A stretch of DNA of 64,000 bases, from contig JAWLBI010000001.1 of NCBI GenBank assembly GCA_041394985.1, positions 2,418,001 to 2,482,000 of the forward strand, given 5' to 3'. Source of the DNA: JAGLON01 sp041394985. GTDB lineage: Bacteria; Zixibacteria; MSB-5A5; GN15; JAAZOE01. The position numbers and the translations under genes are program-made. Shown in pieces: positions 16,915 to 23,784 of this stretch; position 1 is the first letter of the stretch; every line of letters begins with the position of its first letter. The notes below the pieces were generated by a model that was not told the DNA's origin, searched no databases, and was given only the letters and a program-made list of their open reading frames with translations.

Positions 16915-17652
16915 TTATTTGCCGCCGCTTGTCTGAATGGCCTGGGTGGCAGTTGTTGCCTGGGCGGTGGCCCCGATCAGGCGGCGCACGATGGGAATCG
17001 TGAAGCGGCTTTTGCCGGGGTCATTGAATTGGAGGGTCAGCGATTTCTCGAACGTTTCATCCAAATGATCCGGTTTTACTTTCAGTTTGCACCGGGCGGA
17101 TTGACCGGCCGGAATAGAAGTCGGCAATTCTGTGGAGAAGTAGCCGGCAGGGATACTTACGAGGCTCAAATCAAGGGCTTGATCGCTGACGTTGGTGATG
17201 GAGAAATCGACTTCATCGACATCGATTTCGCCCGCTTTGGAGACCATGAGTTTATACGGACTTATGATGACCGGGTAGGTGGAATCAGGCTCGCGCACGG
17301 CATTTGCCTTAATCGTGACGCGTCTGTCCGGCGGGCCTTCATTGGTCGTAATGGTCGGGCGTTTCGTGGACTGGCCGACATGCATGCCGGTCGAGTAGAT
17401 GATTTCGAGTTCCGTGCTGTCGCCCGCGACGATTTTGTCGCTTTTCAGGGGGGCTTTGGTGCAGCCGCAGCCCGGCTTGACATTGAGGATATTTAATGTC
17501 TCATCGCCGACCGACTTTATCCAGAATGTGTGAGTTACTTTCGAACTTTGGGGGACATACCCGAAATCGAATGTTTCCTCGGGCAATTGCATTTTGGGGA
17601 CCGCGAAGGCGACCGAAGCGAGAAGGAGAGATAGGAGTAGTACTTTTTTCAT
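16915..17652 (-). CDS. DUF1573-domain exported protein (Cys form)
   Basis: There are 245 residues from the ATG at 17652 (GGAG at 7-base spacing); an in-frame ATG four codons upstream at 17664 is less well placed. The signal peptide ends near SVAFA. The core is ETFDFGYVPQSSKVTHTFWI, then VKPGCGCTKAPL with both Cys codons intact, then AGDSTELEIIYSTG. The C-terminal half matches the other paralogues (SARCKLKVKPD; LTLQFNDPGKSRFTIPIVRR). It is closest in overall layout to the gene at 18646-19425, which has TGA at the first Cys of this motif; that comparison makes the Sec assignment strong. Exported; function unknown. Confidence 0.9.
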   Translation of the reverse strand: MKKVLLLSLLLASVAFAVPKMQLPEETFDFGYVPQSSKVTHTFWIKSVGDETLNILNVKPGCGCTKAPLKSDKIVAGDSTELEIIYSTGMHVGQSTKRPTITTNEGPPDRRVTIKANAVREPDSTYPVIISPYKLMVSKAGEIDVDEVDFSITNVSDQALDLSLVSIPAGYFSTELPTSIPAGQSARCKLKVKPDHLDETFEKSLTLQFNDPGKSRFTIPIVRRLIGATAQATTATQAIQTSGGK

Positions 17653-17741
17653 GTGTTGCTCCATTCGTTGCGTTTGGGTTATTCTGAATTAATGAGTCGT
17701 TGAGGGAGGCCGAGGTTACGATTAAAATCGTGTTGAGATAA

Positions 17742-17767
17742 AAAAACCCGCCTGATTGGCGGGTTTT
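17742..17767 (-). terminator. Terminator after the third DUF1573 gene
   Basis: AACCCGCC / GGCGGGTT stem with loop of five bases, then a T run on the - strand; 19 bases after the stop at 17786. Confidence 0.85.
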
Positions 17768-17785
17768 CAAATTATAATTATTGGT

Positions 17786-18505
17786 TCAATGCCCTGAGGC
17801 GGGCGCCTGAGCAGTCTTGCCGCCTTTGATAATTTTCTGGACGATTGGAACGGTAAAACGCGTTTTCGAAATGTCGCTGAATTCAAAGGTCAGTGATTTC
17901 TGGAAGGATTCACTCAGATACTGCGCATTGATTTTCACGCGACAATCGGCGGATTTGCCGGATTCGATTTTATCCGGAACGTTCAGCGTGAAATATCCCG
18001 GAGGTTGTGAAACAACGGCTAGTTCGAGCGGCGTATCCGAAACATTGGTAATGGTAAATGAGGCCTCGTTCGTCCGGTTGTCATCCGTCTGGTTCACGGT
18101 CACGATAGCCGGATTCATTACGACAGGATATGTTGAATCGGGCTGCGTAATCGTAAACGACTGAATGCTGACCCGTTGTTCCTGCGGGCCCTCGTTGGTC
18201 AGGATGCGGGGGCGTTTGGTCGACGGTCCCGTTTTATGGCCGGAGGAATAGACGATTTCGAGTTCTGTGCTGTCACCGACAGCGAGTTCCTCTTTTTTCA
18301 GAGGAGCCTTGGTGCAGCCTCAGCCAGGGGTAACTTTGACGATTTTCAGCGAGTCGTCGCCGACGGATCTAATCCAGAAAACATGGGAAACTTTGGCATC
18401 CTGCGGGATATATCCGAAGTCGAATGAATCCTGGGGAATCTCCATCTTCGGTCCGGCCAAGGCCAGCGAGGCGAGGAAGAGAGACATCAGGAGAATTTTT
18501 TTCAT
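17786..18505 (-). CDS. DUF1573-domain protein, predicted selenoprotein (in-frame TGA = Sec62)
   Basis: One 239-residue frame runs from ATG 18505 (GGAGG upstream) to TGA 17788-17786, interrupted only by TGA at 18322-18320. Before it: a signal peptide and DSFDFGYIPQDAKVSHVFWI...KVTPG. After it: GCTKAPLKKEELAVGDSTE, exactly continuing the DUF1573 core. The paralogue at 16915-17652 reads PGCGCTKAPL here, so TGA stands at the first Cys: PG-U-GCTKAPL. Bases 18305-18288 form a perfect 6-bp hairpin (UCCUCU, loop GAAAAA, AGAGGA) starting 15 bases after the UGA. The stretch between the TGA and the next in-frame ATG also encodes family-conserved sequence, which rules out two separate genes. Likely an exported Sec-x-Cys protein of unknown function. 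Confidence 0.85.
18288..18305 (-). promoter_or_regulatory. Candidate SECIS hairpin of the third DUF1573 gene
   Basis: Stem UCCUCU/AGAGGA (6 bp, perfect) with loop GAAAAA. The loop opens with G, 21 bases after the UGA. The Cys paralogues do not have complementary arms at this place. Confidence 0.6.
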
Positions 18506-18592
18506 AGCACCTCCGAGTAAGTATACAGTACTCCTATTTATATTATGAGTACATCGGAAACGACCCGGTTACGGTTTTTTTTGCAATAAAGA

Positions 18593-18622
18593 TAAAAAAC
18601 CCGCCTGAAGTGACGGGTTTTT
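18593..18622 (-). terminator. Terminator after the fourth DUF1573 gene
   Basis: AAACCCG / CGGGTTT stem and T run on the - strand; 24 bases after the stop at 18646. Confidence 0.75.
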
Positions 18623-18645
18623 TATTCAAAAGTTCTTTTTATCTC

Positions 18646-19425
18646 TCAATGGCCCGATTTATCCCCGACCTGAGCGGCGTCGGCCTTATCTTTTGGACTC
18701 GTTACGCTCTCCGGTTGTTTTTGGGGGCCGATAAGTCGCCTGACGACCGGTATCGTGATACGAGTTCTGGTCGGGTCATCGAATTCAAATGTCAGCGATT
18801 TCTCGAACGCCTCGGCGAGGTGCTCGGGATTTACTTTCAGATAACACTCGACCGTTTTCCCGGCGGGGATTTTATCCGGGATATTCAAATCGAAATAGCC
18901 GAATGGCTTACTGACAAGTGTCATATTCAGGTCCTGATCGGACACGTTATTCACCGTGAAGTACATTTCGTTTACATCGACATCGCCGGCCTTTGAAACG
19001 AATAGCCTGTAGGGCTTAAAAACAGCCGGATAGGTCGAATCCGGTTGACGGACGGCGAAGACCTTAATCGTGACGCGCTTATCCGGCGGACCTTCGTTAG
19101 TTGTGATCGTCGGGCGTTTGGAGGCGGCGCCGACCTTTTTACCGGTAGAATAGATAATTTCCAAATCAGTGCTGTCACCGACAGCAAGCTCCTGCTTATT
19201 CAGCGGAGCCTTGGTGCAGCCTCAGCCAGGCCTCACTTTGAGAATCTTAAGCGAATCGTCGCCGACCGATTTGAGCCAGAAGACATGGGAAACTTTTGAG
19301 TCTTGCGGCACGAAGCCGAAGTCAAAGGTATCGTCCTCGATAAGCAATTTCGGAACAGCCATCGCCTGTGAAGTCAGCAAGAGTGCAAGAACAACAATCA
19401 AGGCAGGCAGCCAAATCTTTTGCAT
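18646..19425 (-). CDS. DUF1573-domain protein, predicted selenoprotein (in-frame TGA = Sec68)
   Basis: One 259-residue frame runs from ATG 19425 (GGAGG at 4-base spacing; an in-frame ATG at 19452 is less likely) to TGA at 18648-18646, with a single internal TGA at 19224-19222. The signal peptide ends near SQAMA. The core is DTFDFGFVPQDSKVSHVFW, then KVRPG-U-GCTKAPLNKQELAVGDST. The TGA again replaces the first Cys of the CGC motif. The C-terminal domain (TVECYLKVNPE; SLTFEFDDPTRTRITIPVVR) matches the paralogues closely. A hairpin with arms GCUCC and GGAGC (19209-19188) follows the UGA. It has a longer, Asp/Lys-rich C-terminal tail than its paralogues. Exported; function unknown. Confidence 0.85.
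19188..19209 (-). promoter_or_regulatory. Candidate SECIS hairpin of the fourth DUF1573 gene
   Basis: Arms GCUCC and GGAGC starting 13 bases after the UGA; the 12-base loop opens with G. An alternative fold bulges CG and adds CUG/CAG pairs, leaving a loop of six. Confidence 0.55.
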
Positions 19426-19675
19426 TAATCCTCCAACTGCGTGGTTTCTCACTTATAACTTGTTCGACGGAAAAAGTTTCCGTTTTATGTACATACGGTA
19501 TTTTTAAAATCTAACAGATTTTCCCGACATGTCAAGGATTAACATTGATTGCAGAAAATCTATCCGTAATGTATTAACTCCCAATTGGTTGTACTTTGCC
19601 ATTCGATTAGATAGTACGGTTGGATTAAAGATGGCGATGGTATTGTTTTTCCGGATGACTGAAACTTATTTTTTT

Positions 19676-19703
19676 TTGAATCGTTCCGAAATATAAATAT
19701 ATC
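19676..19703 (+). promoter_or_regulatory. Possible promoter of the outer-membrane protein gene
   Basis: TTGAAT (19676-19681), 16-base spacer, TATATC (19698-19703). It lies in the AT-rich ~300-base divergent intergenic region between the last DUF1573 gene and the gene at 19733; nothing else recognisable is in that region. Confidence 0.35.
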
Positions 19704-19732
19704 TAAAGGGGTAGGTTAGGTAGAGACTGGTA

Positions 19733-20731
19733 ATGAAAACTCGCTTTTATATAATCGCTGTGTTGGCGCTGATGATCTGGATGCAGGCTCCGGCCGTGAG
19801 GGCCTCGGGGCAGGACCCCTTCGGGCCGCTCCATATTACAGGGCAGACGCCGCTCCAGACGCTCCGACTCGATGTCGTACCGGCTCGACCAGCGGTATTG
19901 CAGGAGGGGCAGGTAGAATTTTCTCAGTTTAATACCTGGACGAATCGCTGGAATAAAACCGAACATTATATCCTCGACCTGGAAATTATCCAGAATATTT
20001 TCTCCGCCTCGACCGGAATCGGCAATAATTTAGAGGTCGGCGTATCGGTGCCGATGCTCAGCCGATTCGGCGGAAAGCTCGATAAATTTATCTCGCATTT
20101 TCACGACAGTTTCGGGTTGGGGCAGTCCGACCGCGACAAATTCCCGGAAAACAATATATTGGTCAGTTATGTCGATGAGGCCTCGGGTGATACGATAATC
20201 GTCCTCGACAAGAGCAAGCAGGGGACGATAATCGGTGATATCAGCCTGACGTCTCGGTGGCAGGCATTTCTGGGGGATTCCTGGCTGAAATCGGTGATGG
20301 TGTCGGGATTGCTTCGTTTTCCGACGGCCTCGGAGCGGGATTTCTATGGATCTGGCGGTATCGATGTTGCGCTGTCGGTCAGTGCGGTACAGAAGCTGGC
20401 GCCGTTGTATGTCTACTCGACGGTGGGATTCGGTCGATATGGTTCGCGGAGTATTTACGATATCGATATGCGCGGGCACCAGTGGACTTTTTTTACGGCG
20501 GTCGAGTGGGCTGCGAAACAGAATTTCTCGTTGATCATACAGGGGATGGCCAATTCGGGGACGACGCGCAGAGACAACGAGTTTTCACAACCGACCTATG
20601 AATTGGTTCTGGGAGCGAAGCATCGACTGTTTCACGGTGTCCTGCTGGAATACGGTCTGATGGAAAATCTGTTCTTCTTCAATAATTCCAATGACTTCGG
20701 TATCAACCTGGGGATAACGGTGAGCCGGTAG
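19733..20731 (+). CDS. Putative outer-membrane beta-barrel protein, DUF3187-like
   Basis: The 332 residues have a signal peptide ending near AVRAS. The mature protein is built of alternating aromatic beta strands (LQEGQVEFSQFNTWTNRWN; LEVGVSVPMLSRFGG; RFPTASERDFYGSGGIDVAL; LVLGAKHRLFHGVLLEYGLM) and ends in a short strand, as outer-membrane barrels do. The pattern resembles DUF3187 proteins, which are predicted barrels of unknown role; this assignment is from memory and moderate. The gene stands alone: divergent from the DUF1573 cluster and ahead of lexA. No terminator is obvious after it. Confidence 0.65.
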   Translation: MKTRFYIIAVLALMIWMQAPAVRASGQDPFGPLHITGQTPLQTLRLDVVPARPAVLQEGQVEFSQFNTWTNRWNKTEHYILDLEIIQNIFSASTGIGNNLEVGVSVPMLSRFGGKLDKFISHFHDSFGLGQSDRDKFPENNILVSYVDEASGDTIIVLDKSKQGTIIGDISLTSRWQAFLGDSWLKSVMVSGLLRFPTASERDFYGSGGIDVALSVSAVQKLAPLYVYSTVGFGRYGSRSIYDIDMRGHQWTFFTAVEWAAKQNFSLIIQGMANSGTTRRDNEFSQPTYELVLGAKHRLFHGVLLEYGLMENLFFFNNSNDFGINLGITVSR

Positions 20732-20805
20732 TACTCCCCGAAATTTCATTATCACATATTTTCATCACATTCTTCATTTCCTGCGATTGAATTCCGATTT
20801 TAATA

Positions 20806-20834
20806 TTGACGCCTGCACTAATGAGCAGTATACT
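20806..20834 (+). promoter_or_regulatory. lexA promoter with overlapping SOS-type operator
   Basis: TTGACG (20806-20811), exact 17-base spacer, TATACT (20829-20834). Inside the spacer sits CTG-N10-CAG (20813-20828, CTGCACTAATGAGCAG), the core of the E. coli-type LexA box. A second inverted repeat TTTCA-N5-TGAAA (20834-20848) follows at the expected start of transcription. The ATG of lexA is 36 bases after the -10 box. Confidence 0.7.
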
Positions 20835-20870
20835 TTCATTAAGTGAAATTGGCTATTCCATGGAGGAGAT

Positions 20871-21491
20871 ATGAGCGCCAAGCGGGTATTAACTGCGCGC
20901 CAGAAGCAGATTCTGGATTTTATCGAGGATATGGTCAACCTGTCGGGGTTGCCTCCGACGATTCGGGAAATCGGTCGGAAATTCGATATCACGTCGACGA
21001 ACGGCGTACGGTCGATTCTGGATGCGCTCGAGAGCAAAGGATTTATCAGGCGCCAGAAGCTGGTGTCTCGGGGAATCGAGTTAGTCCGGCGATCTCCGAT
21101 TACCTTCAATCGGATTCCGATTGTCGGGTCGGTGCCGGCCGGTTTGCCGATTACGGCTATCGAGAACCGCGAGGGAGAGATGGCTGTCGACACGACGTTT
21201 TTGCCGAATGAGGACGTCTATTGTCTGCGGGTCAAGGGAGAATCGATGATCAACGCGGGGATTTTCGACGGCGATTTCGTGCTGGTCGACAAGAATGTAT
21301 CGCCGATTAAGGGTGATATTGTGGTTGCTGTTATCGGAGAAGAGGCGACGGTGAAGAAGTTTTATCCCGAGCGGCAGCGGGTGCGGCTGGAGCCTCAGAA
21401 CGAGGCGTTCGGACCGATTATCGTCGATCGGAATACGCCTGGCTTTTATATCGCGGGCCGGGTGGTCGGTTTAATGCGGCGCATGCGCTAA
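20871..21491 (+). CDS. lexA: LexA SOS repressor
   Basis: Represses DNA-damage genes and cleaves itself when RecA is activated. The 206 residues contain a winged helix-turn-helix N-terminal domain (PPTIREIGRKFDITSTNGVR, about 28-47), the Ala90-Gly91 cleavage site (GSVPAGLP), catalytic Ser125 (KGESM) and Lys162 (ATVKKFY); the Ser-Lys spacing of 37 equals that of E. coli LexA. The spacing from a strong GGAGGAG to the ATG is good. The promoter region carries an operator-like CTG-N10-CAG element, so autorepression is likely. A dinB operon, a common LexA target, lies 0.6 kb downstream. Confidence 0.97.
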   Translation: MSAKRVLTARQKQILDFIEDMVNLSGLPPTIREIGRKFDITSTNGVRSILDALESKGFIRRQKLVSRGIELVRRSPITFNRIPIVGSVPAGLPITAIENREGEMAVDTTFLPNEDVYCLRVKGESMINAGIFDGDFVLVDKNVSPIKGDIVVAVIGEEATVKKFYPERQRVRLEPQNEAFGPIIVDRNTPGFYIAGRVVGLMRRMR

Positions 21492-21559
21492 GGGGGGGGA
21501 TGAACCCCCTTTTCGGCTGTCGCATAGATAATCAAAATTGGGAGGTAAGGAACAGAGGC

Positions 21560-21720
21560 TGTATCGGCACGGCTTCGCCTGCCGAGGGGAACACACCCCG
21601 CCCTCGATCCGCCGAGGCGGACGGGCACCCCTCTCAAGAGGGGATTGGCAAGAGCAGATTGCCACGTCACTCGTCCCGCAAGCGGGACTCATTCCTCGCA
21701 ATGACGGGAGAAAATGGTTG
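21560..21720. repeat. Intergenic repeat island with nested hairpins
   Basis: No gene is supported between lexA and the small ORF at 22070. This part holds several short palindromes: CCGCC-GA-GGCGG (21610-21620), CCCCTCT-CA-AGAGGGG (21629-21644), GTCCCGC-AA-GCGGGAC (21673-21688), and the stretch GATTGCCACGTCACTC...CTCGCAATGACGG, a composite motif that I recognise as a dispersed repeat type of many bacterial genomes. Open frames here have no protein-like composition. Confidence 0.55.
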
Positions 21721-21770
21721 GGGTTATAGAATAACGAGGGGGGATTTAGATAGCAGGATAATCTGAAGAA

Positions 21771-21945
21771 CCCACCCGTTGGGCTTGTTGAAAAAGTCAT
21801 TTCCCAAAGGTATCGCCTTAGGAACACAGGCAAAAATCAATCGTAAGTGCTTGTCGCAAATATCCTGAGATTGCGACGCCCTAAGAAGGGCTCGCAATGA
21901 CTCGTGCTTGTAATAGGTTTTTCAACACGCCCCGTTGGGTGGGGT
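21771..21945. mobile_element. MITE-like element with terminal inverted repeats
   Basis: Left end ACCCACCCGTTGGGCTTGTT followed by GAAAAA; right end TTTTTCAACACGCCCCGTTG followed by GGTGGGGT. These are imperfect inverted copies of about 26 bases, strongest in TGTTGAAAAA/TTTTTCAACA. The ~120-base interior has a hairpin ATTGCGA...TCGCAAT (21871-21899) enclosing CGCCCT/AAGGGC and no coding sequence. This is a non-autonomous transposon-like structure. No target-site duplication could be fixed by eye. Confidence 0.5.
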
Positions 21946-22069
21946 ACCGGGTGTGATCTTGACAATCGCGCGAAGCGGGAAGAATGATGTGGGGATTTGG
22001 GAGGTGCAGATTGCTGACGAGAGGGAGAGAGTATCAACCGTGAGTAAGGACGTTCGTCAGGGAGCTGGT

Positions 22070-22159
22070 ATGCGTTATGTAGGTCTTTTGGTAATTCTTT
22101 TAATCGTAATAAGTAAGACGGTGTTGTTCAACTATCACTTGATGCCGTGGGGGGCGTAA
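22070..22159 (+). CDS. Small single-helix membrane protein
   Basis: The 29-residue frame MRYVGLLVILLIVISK... forms one hydrophobic helix followed by a short polar end. GGGAG lies 6-8 bases upstream of ATG 22070. Its TAA overlaps the ATG of the next gene (TAATG), a pattern of translational coupling. A longer in-frame reading from GTG 22040 adds a basic N-terminus. Such tiny ORFs can be chance, but the ribosome site, the helix and the coupled overlap argue for a real gene. Function unknown. Confidence 0.45.
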   Translation: MRYVGLLVILLIVISKTVLFNYHLMPWGA

Positions 22160-22407
22160 TGTATCAGGATATGGATGAGCAGATCGAAGTAGTGGTGTTG
22201 TTTCAGAATCACAAGATGAAACCCTCGCGGTTTCGCTGGAATGGTAAGGTTTACAAAGTGTCCGAGGTGACCGGAGACTGGAAGACCGATGTCGGGGCGT
22301 ATCGGATTCGGCATTTCGCGGTCGTGGATGCGGCCTCGAATTTCTTTCAATTATCGTATGACGAGCGCAAGACAAGCTGGGTTATCAGTAAGATCTGGGT
22401 GGAATAA
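22159..22407 (+). CDS. DUF6504-like protein upstream of DNA polymerase IV
   Basis: The 82 residues from ATG 22159 begin with an acidic stretch (DMDEQIEVVV), then SRFRWNGKVYKVSEVTGDWK, RIRHFAVVDAASNFFQLSYD and WVISKIWVE, a compact beta-rich fold. The pattern R-F-x-W-x-G-x-x-Y-x-V resembles DUF6504, small proteins found beside Y-family polymerase genes; this is recalled and unverified. Its stop is immediately followed by the dinB ATG (TAAATG), so the two are co-translated. A GTG start four codons upstream is possible but less likely. Probably an accessory to translesion synthesis, by context only. Confidence 0.6.
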   Translation: MYQDMDEQIEVVVLFQNHKMKPSRFRWNGKVYKVSEVTGDWKTDVGAYRIRHFAVVDAASNFFQLSYDERKTSWVISKIWVE

Positions 22408-23619
22408 ATGATTGGGTTTTCGCCGGTAATACTGCATGTCGACATGGACGCCTTTTTCGCGGCCGTGGAGGTTCGGAACAATCCGCATCTGAAGGGAAAA
22501 CCGGTGATGGTCGGCGGGCCGATCGGCGGGCGGGGAGTGGTATCGACCTGCTCGTATGAGGCTCGGAAATACGGCGTGCATTCCGGGATGCCGACGGGTG
22601 AGGCGAAGCGGCTCTGTCCGCATGGTATATTTATTTCCGCGGGTTTAAAGGGGTATGTGTACGCGTCGGCGGTTTTGCAGACGATATTCGAGCAGTACAC
22701 GCCTCAGGTGCAGCCGATCAGTGTCGATGAGGCGTTTCTCGATATCACCGGGACGTCTCGGCGCTACCCTGACCCGATGGATTTGATCGTCGCAATGAAA
22801 AATGAGATATGGGAAAAGATGCAGTTAACCTGTTCGGTGGGAATAGCGCCGACGCGGTATCTGGCCAAGCTGGGGTCGGGATTGAACAAGCCGAACGGGA
22901 TAACGATTCTGGATCAGGACAGATTCCGGGAGGTTTTCTTTCCGAAGCCGGTCGATGCCCTGTGGGGAGTGGGGGAGAGCACCAAGCTGTCGCTGGCGAA
23001 AAAGGGGATTTTTACGGTTGCCGATCTGGCGGCGACCGATTCGGATATTCTGAAGCGGGTATTCGGGAAGAACGGCGATACGCTGTCGGTGATGTCGCGT
23101 GGGACGGACACCGGTAAGGTGATGAAATATGATGATTTGCCTCATGATAAGTCGATATCGCACGAGACGACACTGCGGCAGGATATTCAGGATCCGGCGA
23201 TCATCAAGGCGTGCGCGCTGTGGTTGGCCGATAAAGTGGCGCGCAGGATGCGAAAAAACGGATATATCGGGCGGACGATTTCGGTGAAGATCAGATCATC
23301 CGATTTTAAAACGATTACACGGGCGTACACGATTCAAAAGCCGACCGATCGCTGTGATGTCATCTATCAACATGCGATAAAACTTGTACCCAAAGAATAT
23401 GGGATGAAATACAAAGTTCGGCTGCTTGGTGTGCGCGTTTCTCATCTCCGGAAGATTAGAAATTCTCGCGGAGATCGTATCGAAAAAACGGATAACATGC
23501 AACTGGAATTGCTCGAAGATACCAACGAAAAAAAGGTCAATCTGCTGACCGGAGCGATCGATTCCATCCGCGATAAATATGGTGAGAGTATCATAAAATA
23601 CGCGGGCTCGATGCGCTGA
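22408..23619 (+). CDS. dinB: DNA polymerase IV (Y-family translesion polymerase)
   Basis: Error-prone polymerase that copies past lesions. The 403 residues contain the Y-family palm motifs DMDAFFAAVE (Asp12/Asp14) and SVDEAFLD (about 105-112), helix-hairpin-helix thumb signals (VGESTKLSLAKKGIFTVADL), and a little-finger domain with SHETTLRQD and RTISVKIRSSDFKTITR. The usual C-terminal QLxLF-type clamp-binding peptide is not evident; the protein ends KYAGSMR. It is directly coupled to the preceding DUF6504-like gene. I could not find a clear LexA operator upstream of this operon. Confidence 0.97.
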   Translation: MIGFSPVILHVDMDAFFAAVEVRNNPHLKGKPVMVGGPIGGRGVVSTCSYEARKYGVHSGMPTGEAKRLCPHGIFISAGLKGYVYASAVLQTIFEQYTPQVQPISVDEAFLDITGTSRRYPDPMDLIVAMKNEIWEKMQLTCSVGIAPTRYLAKLGSGLNKPNGITILDQDRFREVFFPKPVDALWGVGESTKLSLAKKGIFTVADLAATDSDILKRVFGKNGDTLSVMSRGTDTGKVMKYDDLPHDKSISHETTLRQDIQDPAIIKACALWLADKVARRMRKNGYIGRTISVKIRSSDFKTITRAYTIQKPTDRCDVIYQHAIKLVPKEYGMKYKVRLLGVRVSHLRKIRNSRGDRIEKTDNMQLELLEDTNEKKVNLLTGAIDSIRDKYGESIIKYAGSMR

Positions 23620-23784
23620 AACATCATTCGATATCCTCTCCATCTTTGTGATTTATTTCACCAATATCTCCCGGTTTGTCTTGACTTTGCCCGGCTCTGC
23701 ATGTATCATTAATAAACCATCATAGACAAGAAAGTCGGGTGTCTTATGCAAACCGTATCAGAAACTAATCAGAGAGAAAAGATA

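Noticed and set aside
17786..18505. Reading the TGA-interrupted DUF1573 gene as two genes or a frameshifted pseudogene
   Set aside because: The frame does not shift, homology is continuous across the TGA, there is no ribosome site before the downstream ATG, and the same interruption occurs at the same motif position in another paralogue and at a Cys ligand in the HesB-like gene.
15523..19425. Genome-wide reassignment of TGA to an amino acid (Trp, Gly or Cys)
   Set aside because: TGA is the ordinary stop in many window genes, for example aroA, aroB, dinB, coaE, MATE and the two Sec DUF1573 genes themselves.
21500..22069. Protein-coding genes in the lexA-dinB intergenic island
   Set aside because: Open frames on both strands run through palindromes and repeats, lack ribosome sites and have no protein-like composition.
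22024..22158. LexA operator upstream of the dinB operon
   Set aside because: I looked for CTG-N10-CAG and TTTCA-N5-TGAAA in the region before 22159 and found neither in convincing form.
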